Shown here in pieces: positions 44,504 to 55,378 of a stretch of 64,000 nt of DNA. How positions within the stretch are numbered: position 1 is the first letter of the stretch; every line of letters begins with the position of its first letter. This DNA is from Stemphylium vesicarium (Eukaryota; Ascomycota; Dothideomycetes; Pleosporales; Pleosporaceae): positions 1 through 64,000 of the forward strand of contig QXCR01000043.1 of NCBI GenBank assembly GCA_004380135.1, given 5' to 3'. The notes beneath the pieces were generated by a model that worked only from the letters and a program-made list of their open reading frames with translations, had not been told where the DNA came from and did no database searches. A program made the translations under genes and the position numbers.

Positions 44504-45278
44504 ACGCCTCTCTCGCGATATCAAGACAGCCAGTAGGACACGGCGCGCCAAGAGCGGCCGCGGATCTACCAAGTGACAAGTGGGGAATTGATTTTTATCT
44601 TTCAACAAGCAGGGACGAAGAAGTAGGGTGGTGATATGGGATGGCGCTGGACGAGAGGACGGTTAATTGCGTTTGTTTCTTGTGGGTATCTTTTTTTGCT
44701 TGGACCTAGGGCTCTCGTTGGTTACGCATACTGAGTGCAGCTGCTAGGAAAGCATGAGCATATGCGCATGGAAGGTATCGATGTATCAGCAACTACATAA
44801 TCTGGAGTTGTAGCGCCTAAAATTGTTTCACACCTCTTAATGTCTATGTATGTTTTACATGCACTCTCGATCGATCAGTTTGCAAGCGATGACATATCTT
44901 GACCATGTCTCGAAGCTCAAACACCGAGCACAGCGGTCATGTCGGACATGTTCGCGAGGGCGTCAGCCAATAGGCGAGGATGCGAACCTCCAGTGTGGGG
45001 TGGCGCTGGAACGTCATGCAAGTACAATTTGGGACCGAGAAATACCACACTCCACCGGTTTGCCGCGGTGTCACCAGTCGCCATATCCTTGCATGTCTAT
45101 GATAGTGGACACCGCCAGACGCGTAGTGAGCGTGGGTTGGCGGTCATGGTGGGGCTCCGTCCGCCGGAGGGCTAATATGACTCCAGTCGTTTGACAACAT
45201 CTTTTCGAACCGCGATAAAGCGCTTCCTTTTCTCCTTTCTGACTCCTCCATCCTCCATCCTCCCTCACAACTGCAAAC
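44504..45278. other. Intergenic, promoter of asparagine synthetase
   Basis: No recognised gene. The last 100 bases are CT-rich (TCCTCCATCCTCCATCCTCC), typical of a strongly transcribed fungal gene's leader. Confidence 0.45.
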
Positions 45279-47410
45279 ATGTGTGGTATCTTCGCCTGCT
45301 ACCGGTATGCCAGAATTGCCCTGCACCTACCATTACCCCTCCAATGCGCTCCGAATAGTCTACTAACTTTTTCCAAAGGCACCCTGATGTGCAAAAGTTC
45401 AAGCCGACCGCCCTGAAAATGGGCAAGGCGTAAGTTTTTATGCGGTAGATTGTGAGACTTCTCAATTGACTTGTTGCGCGTAGTGTCCGACATCGGGGTC
45501 CCGATTGGAGTCAGTGAACTTGCCTCTGAATGCGCCGACGAACACGATAACTGAAACTTTGCAGGTGGCAACTGGATCGCGAACGATACCAGTAAGTATG
45601 ACTCAAACTGATGTGGACAGGAGAAATACTTACATCTGATAGTCTTGGTTCACGAACGCCTGAGCATTGTCGGCGTCGGTACGCAGTCACACGACGAATA
45701 TGATGGGGTAGAAGCTTACGCCGGACAGAATCTGGGGCTCAACCGCTCGTCAATGAGGAGGGAACCGTCTCTCTGGCCGTCAACGGCGAGATTTACAACC
45801 ACCGTATCCTCCGCAAGTCGCTCAAGAACCCATACAACTTCAAGACACATTCGGATTGCGAGGTTATCATTCCTTTGGTAGGATCAGACTCTGTTGGTAT
45901 AGTTTGAAGCGCTAACATGTAGTAGTACCTCGAGCATGACATTGACGCGCCCCGCAAGCTGGACGGCATGTTCTCATGGGTCCTGCACGACAAGGTCCAA
46001 GATCGTGTAATCGCGGCACGAGACCCCATTGGTATCACTACCTTTTACATGGGCCGATCGAGCACAACACCCGGCGCCGTCTTCTTTGCCTCTGAGCTCA
46101 AGTGCCTGCATCCCGTATGCGACAACATCATCTCCTTCCCTCCTGGTCACGTCTACGACTCCAAGACGGACTCCCTCACACGCTACTACGATCCCAAGTG
46201 GCTCGTTGAGCCCGAGAACATCCCCTCGACACCCGTAGACTACAAGGAGTTGAGGCATTCGTTTGAGCGGTCAGTCCGGAAGCGCATGATGGCAGAAGTG
46301 CCATTTGGCGTGCTCCTCTCCGGTGGTCTTGACTCGAGTCTTGTAGCTTCAATCGCGCAGCGGGAAACCCTGCGGTTGAACGAGGCAACAAGAAAGAAGG
46401 CTACGGCGTCCACTGGAAACGCTAGTGAGCAGCAGAACCAACTGGTTGGCATTGACGACTCCAACGAGCTTCAAACCGACCTTCTGCTAGGACAGCTCAA
46501 CTCCTTCTCGATTGGTCTGCCCAATGCCCCAGACGCCATTGCTGCGCAAGAAGTGGCCAACTTCTTGGGAACAAAGCACCACACTTTCACCTTTACCATT
46601 GAAGATGGTCTCAACGCGCTCACAGACGTCATCTTCCATCTTGAGACTTTCGACGTGACAACTATCCGCGCCTCAACACCCATGTTCCTGTTGAGCCGCA
46701 AGATCAAGGCCATGGGCGTCAAGATGGTGCTTTCCGGAGAAGGCAGCGACGAGATCTTTGGCGGATACCTGTACTTCCACAACGCGCCGGACAAGGCTGC
46801 ATTCCACCAAGAGTGCATTCGTCGTGTCAAGAACTTGCATCTTGCCGACTGTCTGCGCGCTAACAAGTCGACGTCGGCATGGGGTGTCGAAGCACGTGTC
46901 CCCTTCTTGGACAAAGAGTTCCTCAACACGGCCATGAACATCGACCCTGCCGACAAGCTCATCGACCGCGATGCCGGCCGCATCGAAAAGTACATCCTCC
47001 GCAAGGCCTTTGACACGACCAACGAGCCAGAGACCGCGCCGTACCTGCCCGAGAAGATCCTCTGGAGGCAGAAGGAGCAGTTCTCGGATGGTGTGGGCTA
47101 CGGATGGATCGACGCGCTCAAGGATAACGCCGAGCTGCATGTCACCGACGAGATGATGAAGAACCCCAAGCCCGAATGGGGCAACGATATCCCTGACAGC
47201 AAGGAGGCGTACTGGTACAGGTGCATGTTTGACGAGCACTTCCCTAGCTACTGTGCCGACACGGTTATGCGATGGACGCCTACTTGGAGCAACCAGACGG
47301 ATCCTTCTGGACGGTAAGAAAATGTTACTATAGACATTGTGCTGGATTGAGACTGACTCGATAACAGTGCCATTGGTGTCCACGAGCAAAAATATGCTCA
47401 TGCGAAGTAA
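45279..47410 (+). CDS. Asparagine synthetase (glutamine-hydrolysing)
   Basis: Makes asparagine from aspartate, glutamine and ATP in the cytosol. The N-terminal glutaminase starts MCGIFACYRHPDVQKF, with catalytic Cys2 after Met removal, and has HRGPDWSG and AVNGEIYNH; the synthetase half has the PP-loop LLSGGLDSSLVAS and SGEGSDEIFGGYLYF. The first 315 nt of coding sequence are cut into six exons (45279-45304, 45379-45429, 45484-45509, 45565-45591, 45643-45678, 45729-45877); the remainder is 45926-47313 and 47368-47410. The total is 581 aa and phases agree throughout. Confidence 0.95.
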
Positions 47411-47934
47411 AAAGGTCTGGGATGGGAAGGGTTAAGTTATCTTGAGTTTCTCGTCTACTTCTTGCGCTTCATAGACTGTTTCGACCGAGGGGCAGATTAT
47501 ACCCGAGAGAAGGGTTTCGTTTTACCAATGTACGACCAGGTCATCTTGCATGCTGAACTCGAAATGCCATGGGTGAAATGGTGAAAGACTGAGTTTTTCG
47601 TCTTCTACTTTTATTCTTCAATCATATGTATCTGAACATACAACGGGCTCTTCTTCCTCCCGTCATGATACAAGTACACTATTAACCCTCCTCTAGATTC
47701 TTGCGGCTCGCGCACTCTCTTCTTCTTTTTTTGTCTCAACCGGGTATCAAAGGCCAACGGAAAATGTGCCTACTACAAGTACGGAATGGCGTTGTTACTG
47801 AAAGAACTTTTGTGTGGTGGTAATGATGGTAAGAGTTGGATATACAAGTTCGTGAGAGATATGACATGGTATGATACGGTGACGTGATATTGCAAATGCG
47901 CCAGGAAAGCCGGTGGTGAGGACGTTTTGTTCGG
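47411..47934. other. Convergent 3' flanks, no feature recognised
   Basis: Between the stops of asparagine synthetase and the PQ-loop gene. T-rich with no gene. Confidence 0.5.
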
Positions 47935-49140
47935 TCAAGCTTCAAGAGCAGATGAAGCATCGCCGTTGCCGAAGACGCGGAATTGGATAAAGATGGTGAC
48001 GTCTTCAACCATGGTGCCGAGGGAGCCGATGAGCCAGGGGAGGTTGGTGAGGATGTATTCTTTCTCCTGGGAGTGGAAGATGATCTGTGGAAGGTTGTGT
48101 TAGTTTCCGATTGCCATTTTCCCCAGGTTAGGGTTGGAAAAGAGATAGACAAGAAGAGAGAACTTACACCTGCACCATAGGTAGCATTACCCAACAAGCT
48201 CAACATGAAGAAGAGCAATGACAAGCCCTCGCAAGACTTTTCGCGCTGGTTCTTGATGATTTGCGGGATACGCGCACCGAGATAACACACCGCGCTTGCG
48301 TAGCCCAGGATTTGCGCGCCGAGCGGGCTATCAGAGTTGTCACCAGTATCTTGATGCGTGGGCTGGGGTACCCAAACGCCGGTCTTCCACGCAATCGCCC
48401 AGCCCGCAGCACCGACAGCGCAAACCCCAACGATGCTCAGGCTGTTCTTCACCCACTCGCTCGCGCCGTCACCCACATCAGGAATGGTGGGCAGCGAGCT
48501 CGCCCTGCGCCTGCGGCTTGCAGCCGAGTCGCGCCTGTGACTGCCGGGCAGACCAATGTTGCTGCTATCGCGACGGCCGAGGAGAGGCGCCTCGACGCTT
48601 TCGGTGGAGCGCGTCGAGGCCTTGCGCTCGCCGCCACGGCGCGCGTTGCGCATGTTGTAGTATACGCATTGCGAGATCAGGACCAGGTCGGCGAAGCAAA
48701 AGTAGATTGCGAGGGCGGTTACGGTGGGCACCAGGTCGGCCCAGATGGCGCCTGCGAGGTTGGTGATGTCGCCCACGAACCAGACGACGAGGAAAGCGAG
48801 CGAAATGCCATCTGCAGAGCCGGATTTGTAGTTTTCAATCAATTGCGGTACCTGGGGGATGTGCTGTTAGAACTTGGGGTGCTTGATAGGTACGTGACTA
48901 ATAGCATGGTCGTGTGCTTCTATGAATAGCATGTAGCAGGTTGCAGGTTGTTTCGCGTATTAAGGACCACGGTAAAGCTTCACCATGACCCAAGGTGCAT
49001 CACCAACAACGAAGCTATAGCATGCCGAAGCAATCGGGGCAGCGACTCACCAATAGAAAGATCCACGATGCCAGCGAGATTGAGCCGAAGACGCCCGAGA
49101 GCGCTTCGTTGGTTGTCAGCGGCAAGCTGCTGTGCGACAT
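47935..49140 (-). CDS. PQ-loop membrane protein (Ypq/Rtc2-like)
   Basis: A seven-helix PQ-loop protein of the vacuolar/lysosomal cationic amino-acid transporter group (Ypq1/Rtc2, PQLC2). The two PQ-loop repeats are visible: WIFLLVPQLIENYKSGSADG in the first and GARIPQIIKNQREKSCEGLS in the second, each with flanking helices; a long Ser/Arg-rich loop lies between. Exons 49140-49051, 48851-48168 and 48084-47935 give 307 aa; the last exon restores IIFHSQEKEYILTNLPWL and ends FGNGDASSALEA. A second in-frame ATG at 49155 would add five residues. Confidence 0.9.
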
Positions 49141-49979
49141 GGCGGTAGCCAACATGTTCGTTGTCGATGTCGGGTTTTCTGCCAGTGACGACAAATGAAG
49201 CGATGTTTATTGGCAAGCGGAACAAGTGATGTTCAAAACTCATACAAGGGCTTGCAGGAATTCCAACGTTGCAGACGGGCAAGATGACGCAGGACGAGAC
49301 GGAGGGTATGTCTTCAAGCAGGCCTGTTCCGCCGGTGGGCCAATCAGTGGGCGGATGCGGACGGAAATAGAAGGTCGAGAAAAATTGACGAATGGGACTT
49401 TTGCCGCATTCCAAGCACGTGAGGCGCGTCAAACAATGGACAAGACAAAGTGCTCTATTCAAGAGAGTTGGAGGGTCAAAGGGTCAGGGAGAGGCTGACT
49501 GGCGGCTACATGCGCAAATGAAGACGGTCTTTGTTTTCCGTTGGGGCCAGCAAATTTTCAGGCTGGTGAGGCTTCTTTTTGCCCAGATGGCTAGGGAAAT
49601 GCAGGGTCGGGTCTGGTCCGGGTCGATTCGTGTGTCAGGGTTGGGGGGCGCTGCAGCTCTAAAATTGGCCGCCCTCACAGGGACACGATGCCACGCTCTC
49701 TCCACTTCTCATCGTACCCTAATCACTCAGCAAGCACACACACGGTCATCTGGACAACACTCGCTCCATCTCCTTTTGTTTCTAATATTCCCGCCTTCGT
49801 TTATCCACCTGACCCATTCACGCTACTACTACAATCACCATATTTGCTATTCACCCAATTACCCCCCCTTTAATACAGCTCAAACGCTTTTTGTGAGACG
49901 CGTCAGCCTCGACTGCTAAAGACCAAGACCGCCCACCCCATTCCGCTCGCTCCCGTCTTCGATCTGCAAACCACCAAAC
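49141..49979. other. Divergent promoter region
   Basis: About 0.84 kb between the PQ-loop gene and the wall-sensor gene, with no recognised gene. The last 300 bases are CT-rich. Confidence 0.45.
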
Positions 49980-50927
49980 ATGCTGCCAAAGACGTGGTTT
50001 TCCGGCGCCGTCTTCGCCCTGGCTGCTGTCTCGTCGGCCTTTACCCTCGAGGACATTCACATCGACGGCATCAACCAGTACCTGCACCACGGCAAGCGAC
50101 AAGACGCCGAAGGCACCGGCGCCTCGACGCCATCCGCCGCTCCCGCCACTTCATCAGCTGCGCCCGCACCAGAGTCTTCAGAGGCGCCCCCAGCATCGTC
50201 GGCACCTCCTGCGACATCTGCGACACCTGAGCCAGACCCTACTACCGCCAACGATCCATCCACGACGCAAAATGCCCCCACATCCAACCCGCCCGCGAAC
50301 ACAACACCCGCAGCAACACCCACCACGAACGGCGGCAACAACAACAATAACAACGACGACAGCAGCAGCAGTAACAACGACTCTCCCTCTGCAACCGCAG
50401 GCACATCTGGAAATGGAGGCGATGCGCCCGCGACTACTACCGACGCCAGTTCTTCCGCTCGGACAACACCTGTCATAAGGACTTCTGATCTGCTTTCCAC
50501 CACCCTGCGCGAGTTCACCACTACCATCGTGACCGAGAGTGCTGGCCAGCAAGTCACCCAAACCTCTACCGGTACCAGCACTTCCGTCGCCACCACCGGA
50601 CAGGCCACCTACACCGAGGCGCCCACAGAACAGCAAGGCGACAGCAGCAGCGATGACGGCGGCCTGAGCGAGTCCAACAAGAAGGTCATTGGCGGCGTTG
50701 TCGGTGGTGTAGGAGGAGCCCTACTCCTCGGCGGTATTGCTCTTGTCTTCTGGCGCATGAAGAAGCGCCAAGCACGCGTGCACGAGGACGACGATGATCT
50801 CATGGCCGGTACCGGATCTGCTCTCGGCGACAAGCCCCAGAACGGAACCGGCTCGTCTCCCTTCCAGTCGAACCTCGAGCAGTACCACAACCCCGGTGGA
50901 CGCCCCAACGCGGCTGCCAACTTCTAG
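49980..50927 (+). CDS. Mid2-like cell-wall stress sensor candidate
   Basis: A 315-aa single-exon protein with the layout of Mid2/Wsc-type wall-integrity sensors. It has a signal peptide (WFSGAVFALAAVSSAFT), a Lys-Arg (GKRQD) that could be a Kex2 site near residue 40, a Ser/Thr/Pro/Ala-rich mucin-like ectodomain with an Asn run, one transmembrane segment (VIGGVVGGVGGALLLGGIAL) and an acidic/basic cytosolic tail (RMKKRQARVHEDDDDLM). No WSC Cys domain is present, which favours the Mid2 type. Sequence is mostly low complexity, so the call rests on layout. Confidence 0.7.
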   Translation: MLPKTWFSGAVFALAAVSSAFTLEDIHIDGINQYLHHGKRQDAEGTGASTPSAAPATSSAAPAPESSEAPPASSAPPATSATPEPDPTTANDPSTTQNAPTSNPPANTTPAATPTTNGGNNNNNNDDSSSSNNDSPSATAGTSGNGGDAPATTTDASSSARTTPVIRTSDLLSTTLREFTTTIVTESAGQQVTQTSTGTSTSVATTGQATYTEAPTEQQGDSSSDDGGLSESNKKVIGGVVGGVGGALLLGGIALVFWRMKKRQARVHEDDDDLMAGTGSALGDKPQNGTGSSPFQSNLEQYHNPGGRPNAAANF

Positions 50928-52194
50928 GCGAAGCGCAGCCCCAAGAAAGTACAAAGACCTGTCAGGGTCCGTTACGATACCAACGACTATTTGCGGGGTT
51001 TATCCGAGCTGGAGGCCATGCTGAGCGGTGGTGGTGGCAGTGGAGAAGACGAGGAAGAGCTTGTACATACAATACCGTGGCGGCTCTAATCATGTTGCTC
51101 TCCTTCCGAGGGAAACGATTCTTTGTGCACTATTAGATATGAGAATAGGTTCACTTTGGCTCAAGAGTAGTCATGGCCATGATCATTGTTGGAGGGAACA
51201 AATTAGGATATATACTAACACACAAAAATATCTACCACGGAAAGACGTCAACATCACACACTCTCTGTTTTCTCAGCTCAAGTGCTTGTTCGTCTCTCCC
51301 TCTCCCTCTGGTTTCTTTCATAGCATGTCCGCGTCGTTGGTTCGCATCTGCGCGTTCTGGCTTTATTTCTTTCTTTCTCTTCGAGACCTTGGCTCAAGGC
51401 GCGTTATGTAATGGCAGCGTGCGAGTTTTATGTCTTTTTCTTATATTCTGCTTCTGCTCATGTATTTGTTCACTTTAGCATAGTTCATACCCCCCACCAA
51501 TAGTCGTCAGTCATAGCGAAATCGCAATTACATATACCCATACTTCCATCTATAAAAAAGTTCCTTTTTCTTTTTCCCACCTTTCCGTGAGTGAGTGGGT
51601 CATGCGCAAGTACGAGTTGCTGGTGGGATGACGTTCATGCGTTCATGCGATTCGTATCTTGAATAAACTCCACATGTTCCTGTTCTTGTTCCAGCTTGGT
51701 AGTGTCGCGACATGTACATGTCAAGGGACCTGCGCGGCCGCGTTTCAGCATCGTCGCAGCTATGCAGCAGCAGCGTCAACGAACACCCCTTCACAAACCA
51801 GGTGCTTATCTGCGACCGGGGGTACACACACACAGCGCCAAAACGTGTGATGCGCGCGCTTCCTTCTATCTGACCATGTTACTTATCTGTAGCTCTGCTG
51901 TTTCGCTCTGCGCGCACATGTTTGACTTTTGATTCTTTTTCGCGATTTCTGCGGATTTTGATTGTTTTGTGAAAGGCAGAGAAACGAGTCAGTGCTGTGC
52001 GCTTGTCCTTCTCGCCTTGGTTACTGCGGATATCGCCATATACAAAGAGGTTGATCACGCTTCTCGACAAAGTATCTAGTAGGACGACAATATTCACCAA
52101 TCTTCTTTCTACACCCGTTGGAAACATCACCAAAACCGACGAAGACGCCATCCTATATTCGACCCAATACTCCAGCCACGGTCAGCGCGAAAAC
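50928..52194. other. Intergenic, no feature recognised
   Basis: About 1.3 kb between two secretory-pathway genes. Short frames only. The 51.3-51.6 kb stretch is T-rich. Confidence 0.5.
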
Positions 52195-52870
52195 ATGTTC
52201 CTCCCAACAAGCCTCCTCACACTCCTCCACCTCGCTCTACCCGCCCTCTCCCACGCATCACCGCAGCCGGCACTCATCTCCACCGACTATGCTATCTCGC
52301 TCGTACCCCGGCACACACTGTTCCTGCGCCAACTATCAAATCTGCAGACTTTTGGGGAGAATCTAGGCGGAGCAGCAGCGCCGCCCATTTCAAACTCGGG
52401 GGATGAAAAGAGACCTTTTGAAGTTGAGGGGAATACATTTACAGACTTTGATACGGCGGCTCAGAGGAGCTGTGATGTGCAGTTCAAGGGGTGTAGTGAT
52501 GCTGCGAATGGAAATGGAGGTGGGGGTGGTGGTGGTGATGGCAAGAACGGGGATGACGGGAAAGACAACGACAATAACAATAACGGGAATGGGGATAGAA
52601 ACGGAAACGATAATAGAAAACGGCAGAATGGCGGATTAAGTGTTAATGACTGTGATGAACAGAAGAGTGAGTCTTTTACCCGCTTTATCTGTCTAGTGGG
52701 AAGAGAGGAAGGAAGGACGAGAGTAAGGATGATCGCTAACAATCATCAAAGAGAAATGCAATGACGCGCAGAAGAATGCCCAAGTCAAGGATTTCACCAG
52801 CGCTGTCCCAAGCACGAACATTGGACCGGACCCAGACTTCCCAGACTTTGACCTCATCTGCGAGGGCTGA
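52195..52870 (+). CDS. Small secreted protein with low-complexity insert
   Basis: A 196-aa predicted secreted protein in two exons (52195-52666, 52752-52870). A signal peptide (LLTLLHLALPALSHA) precedes a body with FTDFDTAAQRSCDVQFKGC, then a Gly/Asp/Asn-rich insert of about 40 residues ending in RKRQNGG (a dibasic site), then NDCDEQKKKCNDAQ and a final NIGPDPDFPDFDLICEG. The paired Cys blocks and the terminal motif recall conserved uncharacterised secreted proteins of ascomycetes. The function is unknown; it could be a wall protein or an effector-like protein. Confidence 0.75.
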
Positions 52871-53286
52871 TTGAGGGAATGGTGTATTGCCGTAAAAGAA
52901 GAGGAGTACGAGGAGGAATTTGGAGTGCCTTCTAAGGTTATTGCTCTGTATAGAGCCAAACTAGGGCGTAGGGGGAGACAAGCACACACCTGCGCGAGTG
53001 TAAGGAAAAAGAAGCACCAGAGCAACGGGGGGATAAGATTCGCGATAAACCACATGACAGCATCACACGAACTCTGCCATACACAGTGGACTTTTTCTAC
53101 TCAGCAGTATGATACGCAAATTACTACAGTCGACTTTTGTCTAATAGCCCTATTGCATCCATCACAGTGTTCCAGATCCTCGCCCCAGCAAAAACTCAGC
53201 ACCCCTTCCCATCCACCACCTGGTCAACCAGATGCTCAGCCCAGCCCACCCCCGGAAAGCAAAATTAAGGTCGCTAGAGCAAAAAG

Positions 53287-53387
53287 CATCTCGGGCGGGG
53301 CTCGAACCCGCAGCCTTTGGATTAACCGAATTGGTAGAAGAACCCAGTTAGTAGAAGTCCAACGCGCTACCATTGCGCCACCGAGAC
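53287..53387 (-). tRNA. tRNA-Arg(UCU) with intron
   Basis: Read on the minus strand, the molecule folds as a cloverleaf: acceptor stem GTCTCGG with CCGAGAT (first pair G-U), D-arm GCGC-AATGGTA-GCGC, anticodon stem TTGGA with TCCAA, loop CTTCTAA (anticodon TCT), variable AGGCT, and T-arm GCGGG-TTCGAGC-CCCGC. An intron of about 29 nt interrupts the loop after the base 3' of the anticodon, the standard site for eukaryotic tRNA introns. Discriminator G at 53287. Confidence 0.93.
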
Positions 53388-53871
53388 CGTCAAGCGGAAA
53401 TACAGACTTCTGGAAAATTTTGTCAAAACAAAATATATATAATACAAAAACTGTCTTTCATGAAACGCACCGTCGTTTTGGAGGCTTGGTTCGTGCCAGA
53501 CAAAGAAGATTTTTGGAGTTGCAAAGTCTGACACGTCACACGGACATGTGGGGTCGGAGGGGTAAAGGAAGTGGTTTGCTTGGAAGAACCGGCGGTTTAT
53601 GGTTGGAACGACAGCACTAAACCTACGTAGAGAAGACCAATGCATATAGTAAAGCGCCCAGCAAAAACTACTTGTGGATGCGATGATTGCCATACTTTCT
53701 CGAAAGCCAGCCCACGCGCAGTACACTTTGCTGTTCATTACATGTACATTTATCGTTGTTACATAGATGGAAGCCAGCCCCAATGATTGACGCTCACAAC
53801 CAAAGAAAAGCAGCATGGTATTATACAGCGCGTATACTCCTCAGCCTTCTCTATCATCCGAGACACAATGC
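53388..53871. other. Between tRNA and Grx5, no feature recognised
   Basis: About 480 bases of flanking DNA. A T-rich stretch lies just beyond the tRNA's 5' side. No gene. Confidence 0.5.
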
Positions 53872-54497
53872 TTAAGGTGCCTGGCCCTCAGCAGGAACAA
53901 CTACACCCTTCTCCTCGAGCATCTTCGCAAGCGAACCGTCCTGGTGCATGGTCATAAGGATATCGCAACCGCCAACAAACTCCTTGTCGACGTAGAGTTG
54001 CGGTATGGTCGGCCACTCTGAGTATTCTTTGATGCCTAGTATATTTGTCAGCAGGTAGATTCCAGCGCAACAACTCGAGCGGAGCTTTGAGCTGCAAAGA
54101 ATTGCGTCCTCCAAGGATATGCTTCCTGCAAATAACGTACCTTGTCTTAGCTCTTGGTCCTCGAGTACGTTAAAGGCCGTGAACTTGTCCGGATCTACGC
54201 CCTGCATACCCAGGATCTGGATGCTGGCTCTTGAGAAACCGCATTGAGGAGTCTCTGGTGTGCCCTTCATGAACAAAACAACAGGCGATGATGCCACTGC
54301 CCGGTCGATGGCGGAGCGAACCTCATCAGACAGCAATCGTACTTGGAACGGCGTGAGGAAGCGTGTGGCTGGGGTAAACCGAGGTGCGCTTGCGCGGGTC
54401 GCGGCACAGAAGGCCTGGAAATTGTTAGATACATGCGAGTCTGCGAAGCCGCATTCAAATTGCCACCTACCGAAGGAATTGCGCGTCTCGCAAACAT
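53872..54497 (-). CDS. GRX5: Monothiol glutaredoxin Grx5
   Basis: The mitochondrial CGFS glutaredoxin that passes [2Fe-2S] clusters from the ISC scaffold. A likely mitochondrial presequence (MFARRAIPSAFCAATRAS) leads to the domain with SPVVLFMKGTPETPQCGFSR, the CGFS active site, WPTIPQLYVDKEFVGGCDIL with the TIPQ and GGCD glutathione contacts, and a C-terminal helix. Exons 54497-54471, 54414-54141 and 54035-53872 give 154 aa. The second intron is 105 nt, free of stops and in frame, so an unspliced reading is misleading. Confidence 0.94.
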
Positions 54498-54889
54498 TTT
54501 TATGGGCGTGTTGTTGTGGTGATGGCTGTTTTGCGATGATGGCGAGCACCTCCACTATTCGCCGCACCCGAAGTTTTGGATGAGGTCAGAATGCCAAGGC
54601 TAGAGTATCACTAATGCATATTTCTTATTCGCTGCTACCATTTCAATCACCGTTCTTCATATCTACGGATATTCGCACAATAAAAGCTATTCGGCACTGA
54701 TGCTCAAGATGTTTCTTGCACTGGCGACGCTTTGGTGACAAGGCAAAGATGCGTTATGTTTGTGGCCGTTCAAACGGTGTACAGCTTTCTGACCGTCTCC
54801 TCGCATTACTACATTCCAAACCTATGCCTTGAAACTAAGTATTCCCATTTATATTAGGGCCTATATTGATGCCGTCCCCCCTGCGAGCA

Positions 54890-54956
54890 CTGTGGTTGGT
54901 CTTGTAAGCCAAGCTGAAAACTAAACACATCTAATCATACCCTAGCAAGACCACAG
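54890..54956. repeat. Short inverted repeat, MITE-like
   Basis: CTGTGGT(TGGT)CTTG at 54890-54904 pairs with CAAGACCACAG at 54946-54956, the left arm carrying a four-base TGGT duplication. Outer bases CCCCTG and CAGGGG extend the symmetry imperfectly. It may be a tiny foldback element. Confidence 0.5.
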
Positions 54957-55335
54957 GGGCATCTAGTAAATATATCTTATTTTTTGACTGGACTTGTAGT
55001 AGTATATACTGTCTATTCTACTGCGGCATCTTGCGGTTCCTTCACTCGAATCTATATATGCAAACTTTGTCTAATTTTATTTGGTGGAAATAGCGACCTG
55101 CTATCTTTTGTTCATAGTGAAAATATGGGAGGAATCTGTGTAATGTATGGAGACATGGAGAAACGTGCAAACATATTCTGCTTGCACTCATTTCGCTAGT
55201 ATAATTGACGTCGTGTTAAATGTCCCGTCGCTGGCTTAATTTGGATCGTCCGATGGCTTTGGTGCATCATCTTTAGACGCCGAGAAAAGAGTTTACTATG
55301 AGAACTTACCTATTGAATAACTACGATAGGTGCCG

Positions 55336-55378
55336 TTAACCCGCAAGCCTAGCAGCTATTAACATGGCGAGCGGGTTA
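55336..55378. repeat. Short inverted repeat TTAACCCGC/GCGGGTTAA
   Basis: Two nine-base arms flank a 25-nt interior. It sits in an AT-rich patch without genes. Confidence 0.55.

Noticed and set aside
52871..53620. Plus-strand frame of 249 codons
   Set aside because: Runs through the tRNA-Arg gene on the opposite strand and has no motif.
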